Shown: positions 35,076 to 47,353, counted from the first letter of the stretch. The stretch: DNA of 64,000 nt from Cystobasidium ongulense (GCA_022835595.1 BQUP01000004.1:1922001-1986000), one strand, 5' to 3'. Notes: generated by a model not told the origin, from the letters alone. Translations and numbers: made by a program.

Positions 35076-37047
35076 ATGGGCCAGGTAGCATCCTATTTCA
35101 GGCGTGTAAGTGCACACCCCTGCAGCTCATCAGCTTCTCAGGCGCGATACTGACATGCGCTTCACATAACGATGATCGAACCTTTGCTTGCTCCCATTTC
35201 GATACATAACACTGTGGAACTATCAATTACTGCAACGACTGAAACTACGGAAAACACATACTTGTTGTGGACAAACAGCGAGAAAATGATGATTTCGAAA
35301 CAATACTCAATGAATTAGACGATTCAATCAGAGTAAAAGAAGAGAATCTAGCTTTTATAAAACAACGAGAGAAGAGAGCTATTGTTTATTTCACTAGTTA
35401 TTCTATTTTAATTTGGTTAATTTATGCTTTGTTATGGTGGTTTGGTGCGTTAGATTGGACTTCTGCTTATTCGTTTGATGACGGTCAGGAGAATAGTGGT
35501 GACGCCGAAGGAGGGGACTTTAACAATGAAGATCTATTGTCGAGGATTGCAAAGACCGTTCCTGTAGGAGCTATACCAGTACTGTAAGCTCGCTATACTC
35601 AGTATATAAATCCTACTTGCTTACTCTACCCCTTGTAATTACAGCATCTTCTTCACTCGAAGAATAGTGAAGTCATGGTATACACGCAAACAGAATGCCG
35701 AAAGTGAGTAGATTGTCAGGACATAGTGTCTTCAGATAACAAAGCTGACTCTGCACTCTTTTTTATAATATCTCCAAGACAAACACCTTACTGCGCTACG
35801 TAAAAAGCAAAAAGATCAAATCGATAAACTAAAAAAGCTATCAAACTATGATAAGATCACTGAAATGCTAGAACGACACGGTCAAGTGCCACCACGGGCT
35901 TCATTCGGTGGAGCATTGCCAGGAACACCAGCTCGACAGACAGGTGCGGGATCCAAAGTACCTGGAAGTGCATATTCTACACCTGTTGGTGGAGGCGCAA
36001 AAACACCTTTCGGGTTTGGGCCCGGCGCAAAAACACCTTTCGGGTTTGGGCCCGGCGCAAAAACACCTTTCGGATATGGGCCAGGACAGATGCAGCATTT
36101 GACACCCGCTCAGCAGAGAGCTGTAGTCACTTCTCAGCAGAAGGGACAACCTGTACCCCCTAATCTACAAGCTGCTTTGACGGCTTCCGCTCAGAAGGGC
36201 TCCTTGCAAGGTCAGAAACAAGCTCCTCTGGGTGGGAAAAGAATGTTCCCCCCTCCGCCGCCTGGACCATCTTCTTTCAACCCTGCTGTTGGAATGGACG
36301 GTACTTTTGACGTGAATAGCATGACTCGTAGGTTTGAACTTAATTTGAGAGATCATGGACGAATGTTCTAATTATATGTGACTTCCAACACTCCCCTTGA
36401 TCTTCACGCCTGTTTGGTTGATAAACAGCACCAAATCAACCGAAGACATTCATCGATAAGATTGCAGATGCTTTATTGGGAGGAGATGAGCAGAGTCCAG
36501 CTAGTAAATATGCACTCATATGCCAGAAGTGCTTCTCGCACAATGGGTTGTGCTTGAAGGATGAGGTTATGGATGTCCGTGAGTACCCGAAGATATTTTT
36601 CTCTCGAGAGGGTGTAACAAAATGAGATGTCTAACTCTGGCTTGCCCTGCAGAATTTGTCTGCCCACGCTGTGGTCATTTCAATCCGTCACGAAGGGCAA
36701 GAATGACAGGTTCATCTGGAATGTCGCGTCCCAGCAGTGGACAAGGAGCACGAGCGCAAGATGTAGCAACAAGCAAAGATGGTGACGAGAGTATGGGAGG
36801 AGGGGATGAATCTATGAGCTTGAGTTCACCAACGACACATATCCACCCTATGCATAAGGACCTAAAGAAGGGAGAGGAACGAGACCAGGAAGGGAACGAG
36901 TTGTTTGTGAATGAGGACGATGAGGAGGATAGCAACGCGGCTGGAGGCGATGCGCTTACGAGCGATATGAACGTAGACGAGCGGAAAGAGCAGCTAAGAC
37001 GCAGGGCGAGCAAGAAGAGTGGGAGGGATGCGGATGTGGATTTATGA
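35076..37047 (+). CDS. LNP1: Lunapark (ER three-way-junction protein)
   Basis: Six exons (35076-35105, 35279-35583, 35645-35703, 35779-36327, 36429-36578, 36653-37047) give 495 residues. Lunapark stabilises three-way junctions of tubular ER against atlastin/Sey1 fusion. The N-terminus MGQVASYFRR has the family N-myristoylation-type glycine. A coiled coil follows (FETILNELDDSIRVKEENL), then two membrane hairpins, VYFTSYSILIWLIYALLWWF and VGAIPVLIFFTRRIV, and a second coiled coil. The zinc finger has CQKC (about residue 344) and CPRC (about 368), with the conserved SHNGL between. The tail is acidic (DDEEDSNAAGG). Between lies a Pro/Gly-rich linker with three 10-residue repeats. The first exon holds just 10 codons. 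Confidence 0.92.
35994..36083 (+). repeat. Three 30-bp tandem repeats in Lunapark linker
   Basis: Three adjacent 30-bp units encode GAKTPFGFGP, GAKTPFGFGP and GAKTPFGYGP. The first two are identical at DNA level, indicating recent amplification. Confidence 0.92.
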
Positions 37048-37965
37048 GTTTGTTGTTTATCATGCTCGATGTGTGTGTGTGTGTGTATTTCCCGCCACCA
37101 GTAGGTAAGGTTGAAAATGAGAAAACAAAGCATGGAAGTCCAGAGTTGCTGCATGGAAGGCAAGCGTGTGACGAATGTGTGCGTCGACGTGTCTACGTGT
37201 CTTGAGTCCCTGCAAAGGCCCGGCCGAGTCTTCCACAAATGCAAGCCAGTCTCACCGCCAGAAGAAAGTCGGCTGCCCCGAAAGTTGGAGTTTGAGGAAT
37301 CCGAGTTTTGCAGGTCAGCGAAAGGCCGATTCATTCACCAGCAACAGGCAGGCCGCATCTACGCAGACAGTGTACATACACGTCTCGCTGCATTACGCAC
37401 ATCCACACACGCGCTGCTCGTCTGCACCCCAGCCAGCCGTGCCGTCCGCAACTCGCAGCCAGCCAGCCTCAATTGGGGGAAAGAGAGAGAGAGAGAGAGC
37501 GACAGCGTCAAAGAGCGAGAGAGAGCGAGTGAGACGAGATAAACGGTCAGCAGACACGTCAGGAAAGACTATAGGCCAGCGCGTGTCAAGAGCGCCAGCA
37601 GTACTACCCAAGCCCACATCTCCAGGTGAGCATGCGCGTTGGACCGCGAGCAGCTGCATTGGAGCGTAGAGCAGCACAAGCACAGCGGCAGCAATAGATG
37701 GGAAACGACAGGGAACAGCATGAGGGGCATACATGCACAGGTAGATGACACACTCGCTGTCTCGCTGCCTCACCCCCTTGTGTGCCCACCGCCCGCCCTA
37801 CCCAGCCTGTCGCGTCCGCCCCGCCATGATTCGAGGTCAAGCTGGTCGACACCATCCAGCTATTGCTCTGCTGCTCACGCTCCACAAGCTCGCTAGAACC
37901 TAGCCCGAAGTGTTACTTATTCTGATTTATATCGTTCGAACAGCCCTCAATATCCTCAACTCGCA
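37048..37965. other. Intergenic with simple repeats
   Basis: About 900 bp. It holds a GT run (37070-37086) and a GA-rich stretch (37480-37535). Several long frames on both strands lack motifs. It is the promoter of the first PP1 gene. Confidence 0.5.
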
Positions 37966-39569
37966 ATGGCAGAACAGACTCCAGAGGTCGACATCGACTC
38001 TGTCATCGACCGCCTGCTAGAAGGTGAGGATGATGTATTACGCGGTGTCGTGGGGTACCACAGACGGTGGAGAGCACACCAGAGCACCAATTGCGTCTCG
38101 CGTGTGGCCTCCCGGCTGCCCGTTCGCGCTCGAGTTTCGCCTATGCAAGCAGCAGCTGCAAACCGCGACCTTGGAAGCGAGCCTTCGTGCCCCGGCCTTT
38201 TATCCGACCTTTCACCGCCAGCAGTGACAGCATGCTGATACACTTGTCATCTCTGTCATGTTCTGTAGTACGAGGCAATAGACCAGGAAAGCAAGTACAA
38301 TTGCAAGAATCAGAGATCCGCTTCCTCTGCACAAAGGCACGGGAAATCTTCATCTCGCAACCTATTCTTCTTGAACTCGAAGCGCCGATAAAGATATGCG
38401 GTAGGTCGATCCGGCACTCACTTCATTTATATCAGTACTAGCGTTCCTGACGTATCCTTGTCTTTTACTCGCCCTGGCTGCTGTCCGTCCTTACCCGCTC
38501 ACAGGTGATATCCACGGACAATACTACGACCTCCTCAGACTCTTCGAATACGGCGGATTCCCACCAGAAGCGAATTATCTCTTCCTAGGAGATTATGTAG
38601 ATCGTGGAAAACAAAGTCTCGAGACCATCTGCTTACTCTTAGCATACAAGGTCGGTTTGCCCTTATCGGCGGCAGAGGCCAAGGCAGCTCATACTGACAT
38701 GTGAACTGCAGATCAAATACCCTGAAAATTTCTTCATCCTACGCGGTAATCACGAGTGCGCGAGTATCAACCGTATCTATGGCTTTTACGACGAATGTGA
38801 GTGTACAGAAACCTTGCTTTTGCGTTCGTCCCAACGCCGCCCTGCCACGCATCTTCAGTGATCGAGCATTGCCATGGCGCGCGAATTTAAAGCATTCACG
38901 AATCTAAAACAATGTTTTGTATGCGTACAGGCAAACGGCGGTACAACATCAAGCTATGGAAGACCTTCACAGACTGCTTCAACTGTCTTCCCATCGCAGC
39001 TATCATTGACGAGAAGATCTTCACTATGCACGGAGGACTATCGCCCGATTTACAAAGCATGGAACAGATTAGAAGAGTAATGAGACCAACAGACGTACCC
39101 GATACAGGATTGCTATGCGATTTGCTTTGGTCGGATCCAGATAAGGATATTACTGGATGGAGTGAAAATGACAGAGGTGTATCCTTCACATTTGGTCCAG
39201 ACGTCGTTTCGAGATTCTTACAGAAGCATGATATGGATTTGATATGTCGAGCTCATCAAGTTGTGGAAGACGGTTACGAGTTTTTCGCCAAGAGACAATT
39301 GGTGACACTATTTTCTGCACCGTGAGTTGACTAGCTCTTTCTTGCAATTTGTAATGAAGACAATGCTGACTCCGTCCTCGTTTCACAGTAATTATTGCGG
39401 AGAATTCGATAATGCAGGAGCAATGATGTCAGTCGACGAAACATTACTATGCTCATTCCAAATCTTAAAACCAGCGGAGAAGAAACAAAAATTTCAGTAT
39501 GGAGGGATGAACGTCGGTAGACCTGTAACACCGCCGCGCAAGCAGAAAAAGAAGGGAGAAGGAAAGTAA
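37966..39569 (+). CDS. GLC7: Protein phosphatase PP1 catalytic subunit, canonical copy
   Basis: Six exons (37966-38023, 38269-38400, 38505-38650, 38712-38796, 38931-39321, 39389-39569) give 330 residues. This Ser/Thr phosphatase acts with many regulatory subunits in mitosis, glycogen metabolism and gene expression. All metal and phosphate residues are present in their motifs: [63 protein letters not shown] and [18 protein letters not shown]. The RVxF docking groove residues (R261, L289, C291, F293 by human numbering) are retained. The C-terminus has [10 protein letters not shown], the CDK-type inhibitory TPPR site. The only small oddity is IFTMHGG where other PP1s have IFCMHGG or IFCCHGG. Intron 1 is 245 nt, long here. 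This copy probably supplies the essential function. Confidence 0.97.
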
Positions 39570-41046
39570 ACGCTGGTCGGAGGGTAAACAATAGAAAATG
39601 GGGAGACGAGAGAAAGAGAGACAATGAATGCTAGAGGGTTTCCATCGATATCTTTCAAAACTTTACTTCCCGCATTGAAAGCAATGAAGAGAAAGAACCT
39701 GACATATAAGCAATTTATATATCAGTTTGTACCCTGTTGAACTTACTACCTACCCTTCTACTTTGCTTGTATTACGACGCTAGCAAAGTTTCTTATCCTA
39801 CTATTCCGAACTCAGATTTAAACGAAATATCAAGAACGTCCCTATCTCCTGCCAAGCACTTGTCCCGTCCTCCCTTTCTCGCTTGAAATACCAATATCTT
39901 CCCTCACTTCCACTTGGGCCCAACTTGACGCTCTAGTACAAATACCATTCCTCATACTTCCCTTCGGACCCAAGCTTGAAGAACTCCCATTACAGCTTTA
40001 GCACAAATACAAGCCGCTTCAAAGTGACTATCAATTATGGAGCAAAAACTATATGCTTCCACTCGCACCTCAGTACTCCCAATATCTATGTCGACTCCAT
40101 CGAACGTAGTGTCTCATGAAGATGAAACGATTCAATTCATTCATTGTTTCGCGTCAAGGTTTTCGACAACTATAGACTCCGCTTTGGTGTGTTTTGTTGT
40201 TCCGAGGATACGAATCTCTAAGACGTGATATGTATACTTCTCTCTGTCTCGATCTCCCCCTTCTCTACCATTTCCTCTCCTTCCCTCCGAACTGTTTTCG
40301 TTTAACGTAAAAGGTGTAACAACAGGATTTCTTCTTCTACTATCTTCTTTCTTTCTTCTCCTTCATCTTTACTCACTCCTCCTACAAATATCTCGTTTTG
40401 TACTAGTTCCCTGCGGTTCCTTGCGCAATTCTGGAAAAATCAAGATCCCCGATCAGAAGATGCTTGAGTCTTCTTCTCTTCTCCCCCCGACTGACTCGTT
40501 TTGTTCGCAGCAAGCTTGGCAGATCTCGCTTCAGATTCATTTACATTCTATGTGTACATACTGCCACCCCCCGACTGACTCGTTTTGTTCGCAGCAAGCT
40601 TGGCAGATCTCGCTTCAGATTCATTTACATTCTATGTGTACATACTGCCACTGATAAAAACGCTCGGATGCGCGCGTGGCTGGCTCTTCCATCAATAACC
40701 CACCTCCGCAATCTCAACCGGCAGTGGCGCTGGGCACCTTACACAAAATCTTCCAGACATGCCTGGAACAACGTAGCTTGATGGACACGGGAAGGAGTGA
40801 TGAGGGTGCTGTGTACCCTGTCTTACTTACTGTGCATGTCATGCGCACCGCCAGCCGGTAAACAGTCTGTCAGGTCCGTTGCGCCAGACTGGTCGCGGTC
40901 ATGCTGATCAAGTTCATACAGCTAGCTGAATCGGAGACACCTCCGTACGTTACACAAGCCTCTTGGAACCGCTCCGATGTACTATTGTTTGCATATCGCA
41001 ACTTCTTGTCGCATATCCGAACAGCCATCAATAACCTCAACTTGCC
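39570..41046. other. Spacer between the PP1 copies
   Basis: About 1.5 kb. It contains an 84-bp tandem duplication and, just before the second PP1 start, a leader similar to that of the first (CGAACAGCC then TCAAT and CCTCAACT). No gene is supported. Confidence 0.55.
40483..40650. repeat. Two perfect 84-bp tandem repeats
   Basis: Units 40483-40566 and 40567-40650 are the same sequence, beginning with six C and GACTGACTCG and ending ACATACTGCCA. The length is 28 codons and one plus-strand frame is open through both. Confidence 0.95.
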
Positions 41047-42615
41047 ATGGTGGAACAGACTTCAGAGCCTGATGCCGATATAGACTCTGTCATTGCACGT
41101 TTGCTGGAAGGTGAGAGTTCATTCTTACTCGATGTCGAGGGATGCCAAAGACGGGATAAGCACTCGCTTCTTGCGTGCTATCCCGACCGTCCGTTGGCAG
41201 TCAACGGTCGGCATTACAAGCTGCAAACCTCGACTGTAAAACCGACCCTCTGCCATTCAGCCTTTTGTCTGACCTCTCACCGCTAGCAACCGACAGCACG
41301 CTGACGCATTTTGTCATCGCTGTCATGGCCTGCAGTACGAGGCAGTAGACGAGGCAAGCAAGTACAATTGCAAGAATCAGAAATCCACTTCCTCTGCACA
41401 AAGGCACGGGAAAGTTTCATGTCGCAGCCCATTCTTCTGGAACTTGAATTGCCGATAAAGATATGCGGTAGGTCTACTTCGTTCTCAGTTTTGTGGCAAG
41501 AGAGCCTCGTTCCTGATTATATGGTTTCTTCAACCGTCCTCTTCCTCCCTTCTAATACCGCACGCACCAACGTACTCGTAGGCGATATTCATGGACAATA
41601 CTATGACCTCCTCAGACTCTTTGAACTGGGTGGCTTCCCACCAGAAGCAAATTACCTCTTCCTAGGGGATTTTATAGATCGGGGGAAGCAGAGTCTCGAA
41701 ACAATCTGCTTACTGTTAGCATATAAGGTAGGTTTGCCCTTATCGGCAACGGAGGGCAAGGCATCTTTTCCTGAAATACTATATCCATTATTATGCAGAT
41801 CAAGCACCCTGAAAACTTCTTTCTCCTGCGCGGTAACCACGAATCCGAGAGTATCAACCGCATCTACGGCTTCTACGACGAATGTAAGTGCAAAAAAACT
41901 TGATTGTGCAAGTTTTTGCTTCAATGCCGCCATGGCACATGTTACGTATCGGGCGTTGCGATAACTCAGACGCAAGAAGGCTGATATCAGATTCATGAAC
42001 ATGCAGGTAAACGGCGGTACAACACTAAGCTATGGAAGACCTTCAACGACTGCTTCAACTGCCTCCCCATTGCAGCTATCATTGACGAGAAAATCTTCTG
42101 CATGCACGGCGGACTATCACCTGATTTGCAAAGCATAGAACAGATCAAAAGGGTCATGAGACCAACAGACGTACCCGATACAGGATTGCTATGCGATTTG
42201 CTTTGGTCGGATCCGGATAAGGATATCAAAGGATGGGATAGAAATGATAGAGGTGTATCCTTCACCTTTGGTCCAGACGTCGTTTCGAAGTTTCTACAGA
42301 AACATAATATGGATTTAATATGTAGAGGTCATCAAGTTGTAGCAGATGGGTACGAATTTTTCGCGGACCAAAAACTGGTGACGCTGTTCTCCGCACCGTG
42401 AGTTACTTTAGAATTACTTTACATACTGTTTTAGCAAGTTATGACCGTGCTGACTCAAACTTGCTTGTAGTGGCTATTGCGGAGAGTTCGATAATGCAGG
42501 AGCGATAATGTCAGTCGATAAGGAGCTGGTATGCTCGCTCGAAGTATTGAAACCAACCAACCAGAAAAAGGAAATTCCGCACGGGGAAACGAGACCAAGA
42601 GGTGGAGAGAAATAG
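41047..42615 (+). CDS. Diverged protein phosphatase PP1 catalytic paralogue
   Basis: Six exons (41047-41110, 41336-41467, 41582-41727, 41799-41883, 42007-42397, 42471-42615) give 320 residues. Internal exons of 132, 146, 85 and 391 nt are the same lengths as in the upstream PP1 gene, proving tandem duplication. Catalytic motifs remain: [28 protein letters not shown] and [10 protein letters not shown] with Y272. Changes by human numbering include Y93F, V94I, C127S, A128E, A247G, E252A, K260D, R261Q, N271G, M290V and F293L. The last few line the RVxF docking groove. The tail ([13 protein letters not shown]) lacks TPPR. I infer an active or weakly active phosphatase with altered partners. It has no internal stop or frameshift, so it looks selected rather than decayed. 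Confidence 0.93.
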
Positions 42616-42995
42616 CAAGAAAAGATAAAGGGTCTTCTTCCAACATGGCAAAGTAAAACCCCAATCTGAAACAAATGAAAGGTAGGCAAATCGATATGTA
42701 CAGTTGAACATCGGCTTCTACCCTGGCTCATCCAAGCCAACAAGTTGCCCTGACAGACGGGGCATATGTGATAGAGAATGGTATAATCGTGGTTACTCGG
42801 CGCACAAATATGAGTGAAAGGGTATGACGACGGACGCCTGTCGTGTAGTGTAGTATATAACGACATGAATATTCGATGCACTGCTTAAATTAGTGATGCT
42901 ATGCAAATCCTTAGAGTACAACAGACACGCTAATCTCTCGTGTTACTTGCCTTACAGCAAATCAGCCAAAGCAAAATCAAGTATAGTGCCTGACT
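42616..42995. other. Convergent 3' region
   Basis: 380 bp between the stops of the second PP1 gene and the serine-rich gene. Nothing else seen. Confidence 0.5.
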
Positions 42996-45900
42996 CTAGC
43001 CTCTTCCGCTGCTGAACATGTTTCCATGCCCGACGACACGGGGACGGGAAAGAACGGAATTTGCAGAAGTCTTGCAGCAGCAGCCGCACGAGGTACAAGC
43101 CTGGAAGAAGGAAAATAAAGTCAATATATCAGCTAATAGTGCGAGGTGAGAGATCGCGAACATGTACGCACCTTCTTTGTATTGGCTGGATCCTTACAGT
43201 CTGAATCAGACAGGATGATCTGAATAGGCTCTCCTTGGACAGCATTTAGTTCTGCTCGAAGGCCGATAATGAGCTGTTCCAATTCGACTATCTTAGCTTT
43301 GTACGCTGCTATTAATGCATGTTCACGAGCTTGATCAGGCGAGCTCGAGGGAGAAGTGGGTACGGTTGGCAGGCTGGAAGCTGAGAATGTTCGAGCGGAA
43401 GAAGCAGAGTGAGGTGGAGTAGGAAGACCGAATACGTGTTTGCTATTTTGAATCTTTGAAGCATTGGCAGGTGAAGGAGAATCGTTGAGCTGTTCTGCTG
43501 CCGGAGTGTTAGGTGTTTGGCCAGAAGGAGGGGTTGCATTATTGTCGGAATCAAAGAAGACAAAAGATGGCGTATCGGGTGTGCGGGCTGGACTAGTACG
43601 GCCGACGAGTGAATCAAGGCTAGAAACACTCGATCCACCTGGAGTTTGTACAGCTTTTAAGTGTGTCCCCTTCTTGACCGACTTCTCCATCTCTGCCAAG
43701 AAATTCTGGGGCATTGAGGAAAGCATCATAGATACAGGCCGCAAGCTCAGACTTGGGGCTAGCGCATCCCCTTGCTTGGTATGTGGCGGACTTGCAGCAG
43801 TTCGATGATCCTGGACTGACAGGCCGCCTCTATTATCGCTGAAAAAGCCTTGCGTCTTGCTGAGATCAGGCGAAGGCTTGATGAGCGACACCTGAGGAGG
43901 AGCCGAACTACCAGATCTACGATTGTCTTCCCCTGCTTGAGCGTCTGAAGAAGCATTAGGTGCACGTTGCTGAGGGAAGGGCATAGCAGACGCGAAATCT
44001 GATCGTGCTGCTGGTGTACGTGATTCCGATGTTGGCATTGTAGGACTAGTGGAACCGATATGAAGTACATTATCAATTTTCCTGGGGTCGGTAGGTCCAG
44101 AGACGTTTCTCGTGTTCGGAGCGAAACCATGCGATATCTTCGGAGATGGTAAGCTATCTGTAGATGGTCGTGGTACCGCAGGAGCTTGTGAATGATCCTC
44201 TTTATGTTTGAAGAGTTTCAAGAAGCCACTCTTCTTACTTTTGAGTGTCTTTGTTGGTGGAGGTGGCGGGGGTGCCGAAGTAGGATGAGGTGGTGGTGCT
44301 TGATGGTTTGTCATAGCTTGCATCTGTGCTTGACGAGCACGCTGTGCGTTCGCTTGTTGTTGTTGTTGCTGTAGATGTATTTGTTGCATCTGCTGCAATT
44401 GTTCCGCTCTACGCTCTGCAGCTTGATTACCCCTTTCGCGCTCCCGCTCTCGCGCATCTTGCAAAGAGATGAGCTTCATACCATTGGGACCTAAATTTAC
44501 AAATAGAAGCACGATTGTAAGCAAGAGGACTAGTTTCAATGGTTTAAATGAAAGGGTACTGACTGTTTGCCTTTGAAGCCAAATCAGAAGGATCGGAATT
44601 ACCAGTGGGTAAAGAAGTTTGGGAAGTTGAATGTGACATTGCACTGTTGTACGATTCGCCAGTACAGATGCTCGTAGTATTTGAGAATGTCGAGTCTTGA
44701 TGAAGCATAGGAGGACGCTTCCTAGGAAGAGTAGGAGTCTTTCGACTATTCTTGGACGAGCCTTGTATGCTATTCTCCGGTAAGCTACTCGACAGAGCAT
44801 GTATGCATGCACTAGCAGCTGTGAAAGTTGCGCTACTGTCAGGCGCAGAGGTGACGGTTTTTAATTGACTGAAAGGTGTTTCTGAACCAGGTTCTCCATC
44901 CAGCTTATCAGCAGGAGAAACGCTTCTTGAAAGTGGAGGAAAGTTTGGAGTGATAGCAGAAGGAGGTAGAGGAGGGTAATTTTCAGGTGATTTCGACCGT
45001 GTTATATTTGTCACTCTCATGGCTGCTGTCGCTGCTGAGTGTGACGGTAGTGGAGGTAGTGGAATAGAAGAAGCATCGAATGGCTCTTGACTTTGTGATC
45101 TTGATAGCTCTGTTTTGTCACCATCAGTTGTAGTACCTCGACTTGTGCCTGACCAAGTGGAGAAAGCAGAAGAAGCGGTCGTAGTTCTTGATTTGGCACG
45201 TCTCTCACTGCTCATGCTTGGTCTTGAAGAACCACCAGTAGCTGCATTAGCGACGACTGCTGAAGCTGATGCGATTGCTAATCCTAGTCCTTTCAAAGTA
45301 CCGGTCGCAGTACTTGGAGTTCCGTCTTTACAATTGCCTTTGGTACCAGTACGAGCGACAGATTTGGTAGCCATATGAACGGAGCCGATTTCAGAGTCAA
45401 CTTCATCCCAAATACCACTTGTAGCTTCCGATACAGGTCGACTAGAAGATGAGACTACAGAAGCAGCATCTCCATCTGTAGACCAAGGTGCTGGTGATAT
45501 ATGCTTCATCTTGGGACCTAAGAAAGATTGCATTCGCAATAGAGAAGCTTTATGTGGTCCGAGAGAATCATCTTCGTCTAATATCGGACTTGATAAATAG
45601 GACAAACTCGAATCTGTCGATGAGCGACGTACAAGCTTTGCTGCTTGTAAAGCGCGTTGTGAATCATGTCGGATTGGCCCGGCAGTATGAGGAACAGGTG
45701 GTAAGGTAGCTGTACGAAGAGGAGAAGATGAGTTGTGGGTAATGAGAGACGAAGTTTCAGGAACAGAACGTAAAGTTAGAGGAGGTGGGGAATGTTCAAT
45801 CTTTGCGGAATTGGGCATCGCAATTGGAGGTGTTGTAGTTTGATGTGGGTAAGGGCGAGCAGCAGAGGCTCCATTTGTATTGATGATTAGATTACGCGCG

Positions 45901-46454
45901 TTCATGACGCGTTTGGAGGGTGAGGCAGTAGGTGTATACTGATCATTGTCGATTGAAGAGGAGGAAGATGAAGGTGCCGAAGAGACAGACGATATGCCTA
46001 GTCCGCTCGTAGGAATTGCTTTTTGAACGACAGCAGCCATGCGAACACTACCTAGGGAAGGAGAGCGCGAGTATTCGCTTTCGCTCATTGTAGGAGTTGC
46101 CAAATCCGGGTTTGGGCTCTGATTATACATATTTTGATGGTGGGTATTGGCGTGCACGTGCTCGTTTTGAGTGCTTGAACCATCATCATCGATTTCGCCG
46201 TCGCGTGCAGCAGGGTCGCAGGCCTGCTCGTCGTCGTCGTCGTAGGTGCTGCTCATACTGGGACTCCATACTGGATCAGCAGACTCTTGAGCCATGGCTA
46301 GACGGGCAGACTCGGACAGGTCGAGCTCGGTTTTGGCGGACAGGGTGGTGATGGTGGAATAGATGCTGTTCGTGGCGAGGTTTTGATGGGAGCGCTTGCT
46401 TCGTGCAGAGAGCAGGTCTTGCACCGAGGGCGACTGGGTGGTGGGCAGTGCCAT
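42996..46454 (-). CDS. Large serine/proline-rich protein with C-terminal cysteine cluster, function unknown
   Basis: Three exons (44564-46454, 43172-44490, 42996-43100) give 1104 residues. I do not recognise a named family. Most of the length is disordered (Ser, Pro, Thr rich). Structured parts are a helix SPNGMKLISLQDARERERER leading to a Gln-rich coiled coil (about residues 630-680), a basic patch KTLKSKKSGFLKLFKHKEDH, and a coiled coil near the end, EHALIAAYKAKIVELEQLI. The last exon codes ACTSCGCCCKTSANSVLSRP, then RVVGHGNMFSSGRG. Such a terminal CxxCxCCC cluster could bind metal or be lipid-modified. The join of exons 1 and 2 preserves a continuous conserved-looking helix, which supports the model. 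The start MALPTTQSP is the first in-frame ATG; a 5' UTR intron is possible upstream (GTGAGT near 46567). Confidence 0.78.
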
Positions 46455-47353
46455 GGATGGCTTGCTGGGGATGGTCGAGTCGAGAATGTGAATTTGGATA
46501 TAGCTGAGCTTGGATGGAAACACCCGCCCTCAGCAATGCGGTAGCGCGAGGTAATGCAGCAAACTCACCAGCCTAGGTAAGCTGCGTACAAGCTGGGCAG
46601 CTGTCTATGCTGCCTGCACCAGCTGCTCCTGTACGGCTGCCGTCTCTGCGGTATTCGCTCGCTCGGTTTATCGTCGTTGTGGACGCGTCTCGGTCGCCAG
46701 CAGCACGACACGGTGATGGGCTGCGATGTATGCCAGTGTTGATGGCCAGTCAAGCAAGAGTACAGCAGACGATGGGAGGATGCAGAGCAGCTCGACGACC
46801 TCGGGAACGTGCAGTCCACCTCTGCTATGCACTGCTGTGGATCCTCCAGGCGTGGAATGCTGACGAGCTCGAGAATGGCCTGCCCTGCCAGCCTGCAGCC
46901 GAGGTAGGATCCAAGAATACGAAGCAATGATGGGGTCGAGTGCAGCAGACACACCACACCCATCCAGAATAGTCGACTACAGTATCCACCATGCACGCTC
47001 CACCTCGACTCTGCAGCCTCGCCCGCTTGAAACGCCGGAATGCCTTGCTCGATCAGCTTCATGGCCAAGTCGCGATACAAAAGGCAATGATAAATCAGCC
47101 AATTAACGACAGCTACATAGATAATTCCTCAGATACCAATACTGACCCATCGTGTGGAGTTAATCTCTCTTGACATCTTGAGGGTGATGTGGGGCAAGAG
47201 CATCAATCAGCGCACCAACTCTGTCTTTTCAGATGTGCACTATAATTTGACACTCGAAGATAGGTGGGGATATCTGGCGTGTATAGTAGAGCATCACATT
47301 CACATCCGTTTTCATCATATCACGAAACATATATCTTGCCCATCCTTCTTTTC
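46455..47353. other. Intergenic
   Basis: About 900 bp between the start of the serine-rich gene and the end of the phosphatidylserine synthase gene, both on the minus strand. It may include a 5' UTR intron of the former. Frames on both strands lack motifs. Confidence 0.5.

Noticed and set aside
37480-37535. GA-rich tract as a possible mobile-element end
   Set aside because: A simple purine repeat without partner repeats or target-site duplication.
46565-47080. Minus-strand frame of about 170 codons upstream of the serine-rich gene
   Set aside because: No motif or acceptable splice link; better seen as promoter and leader.
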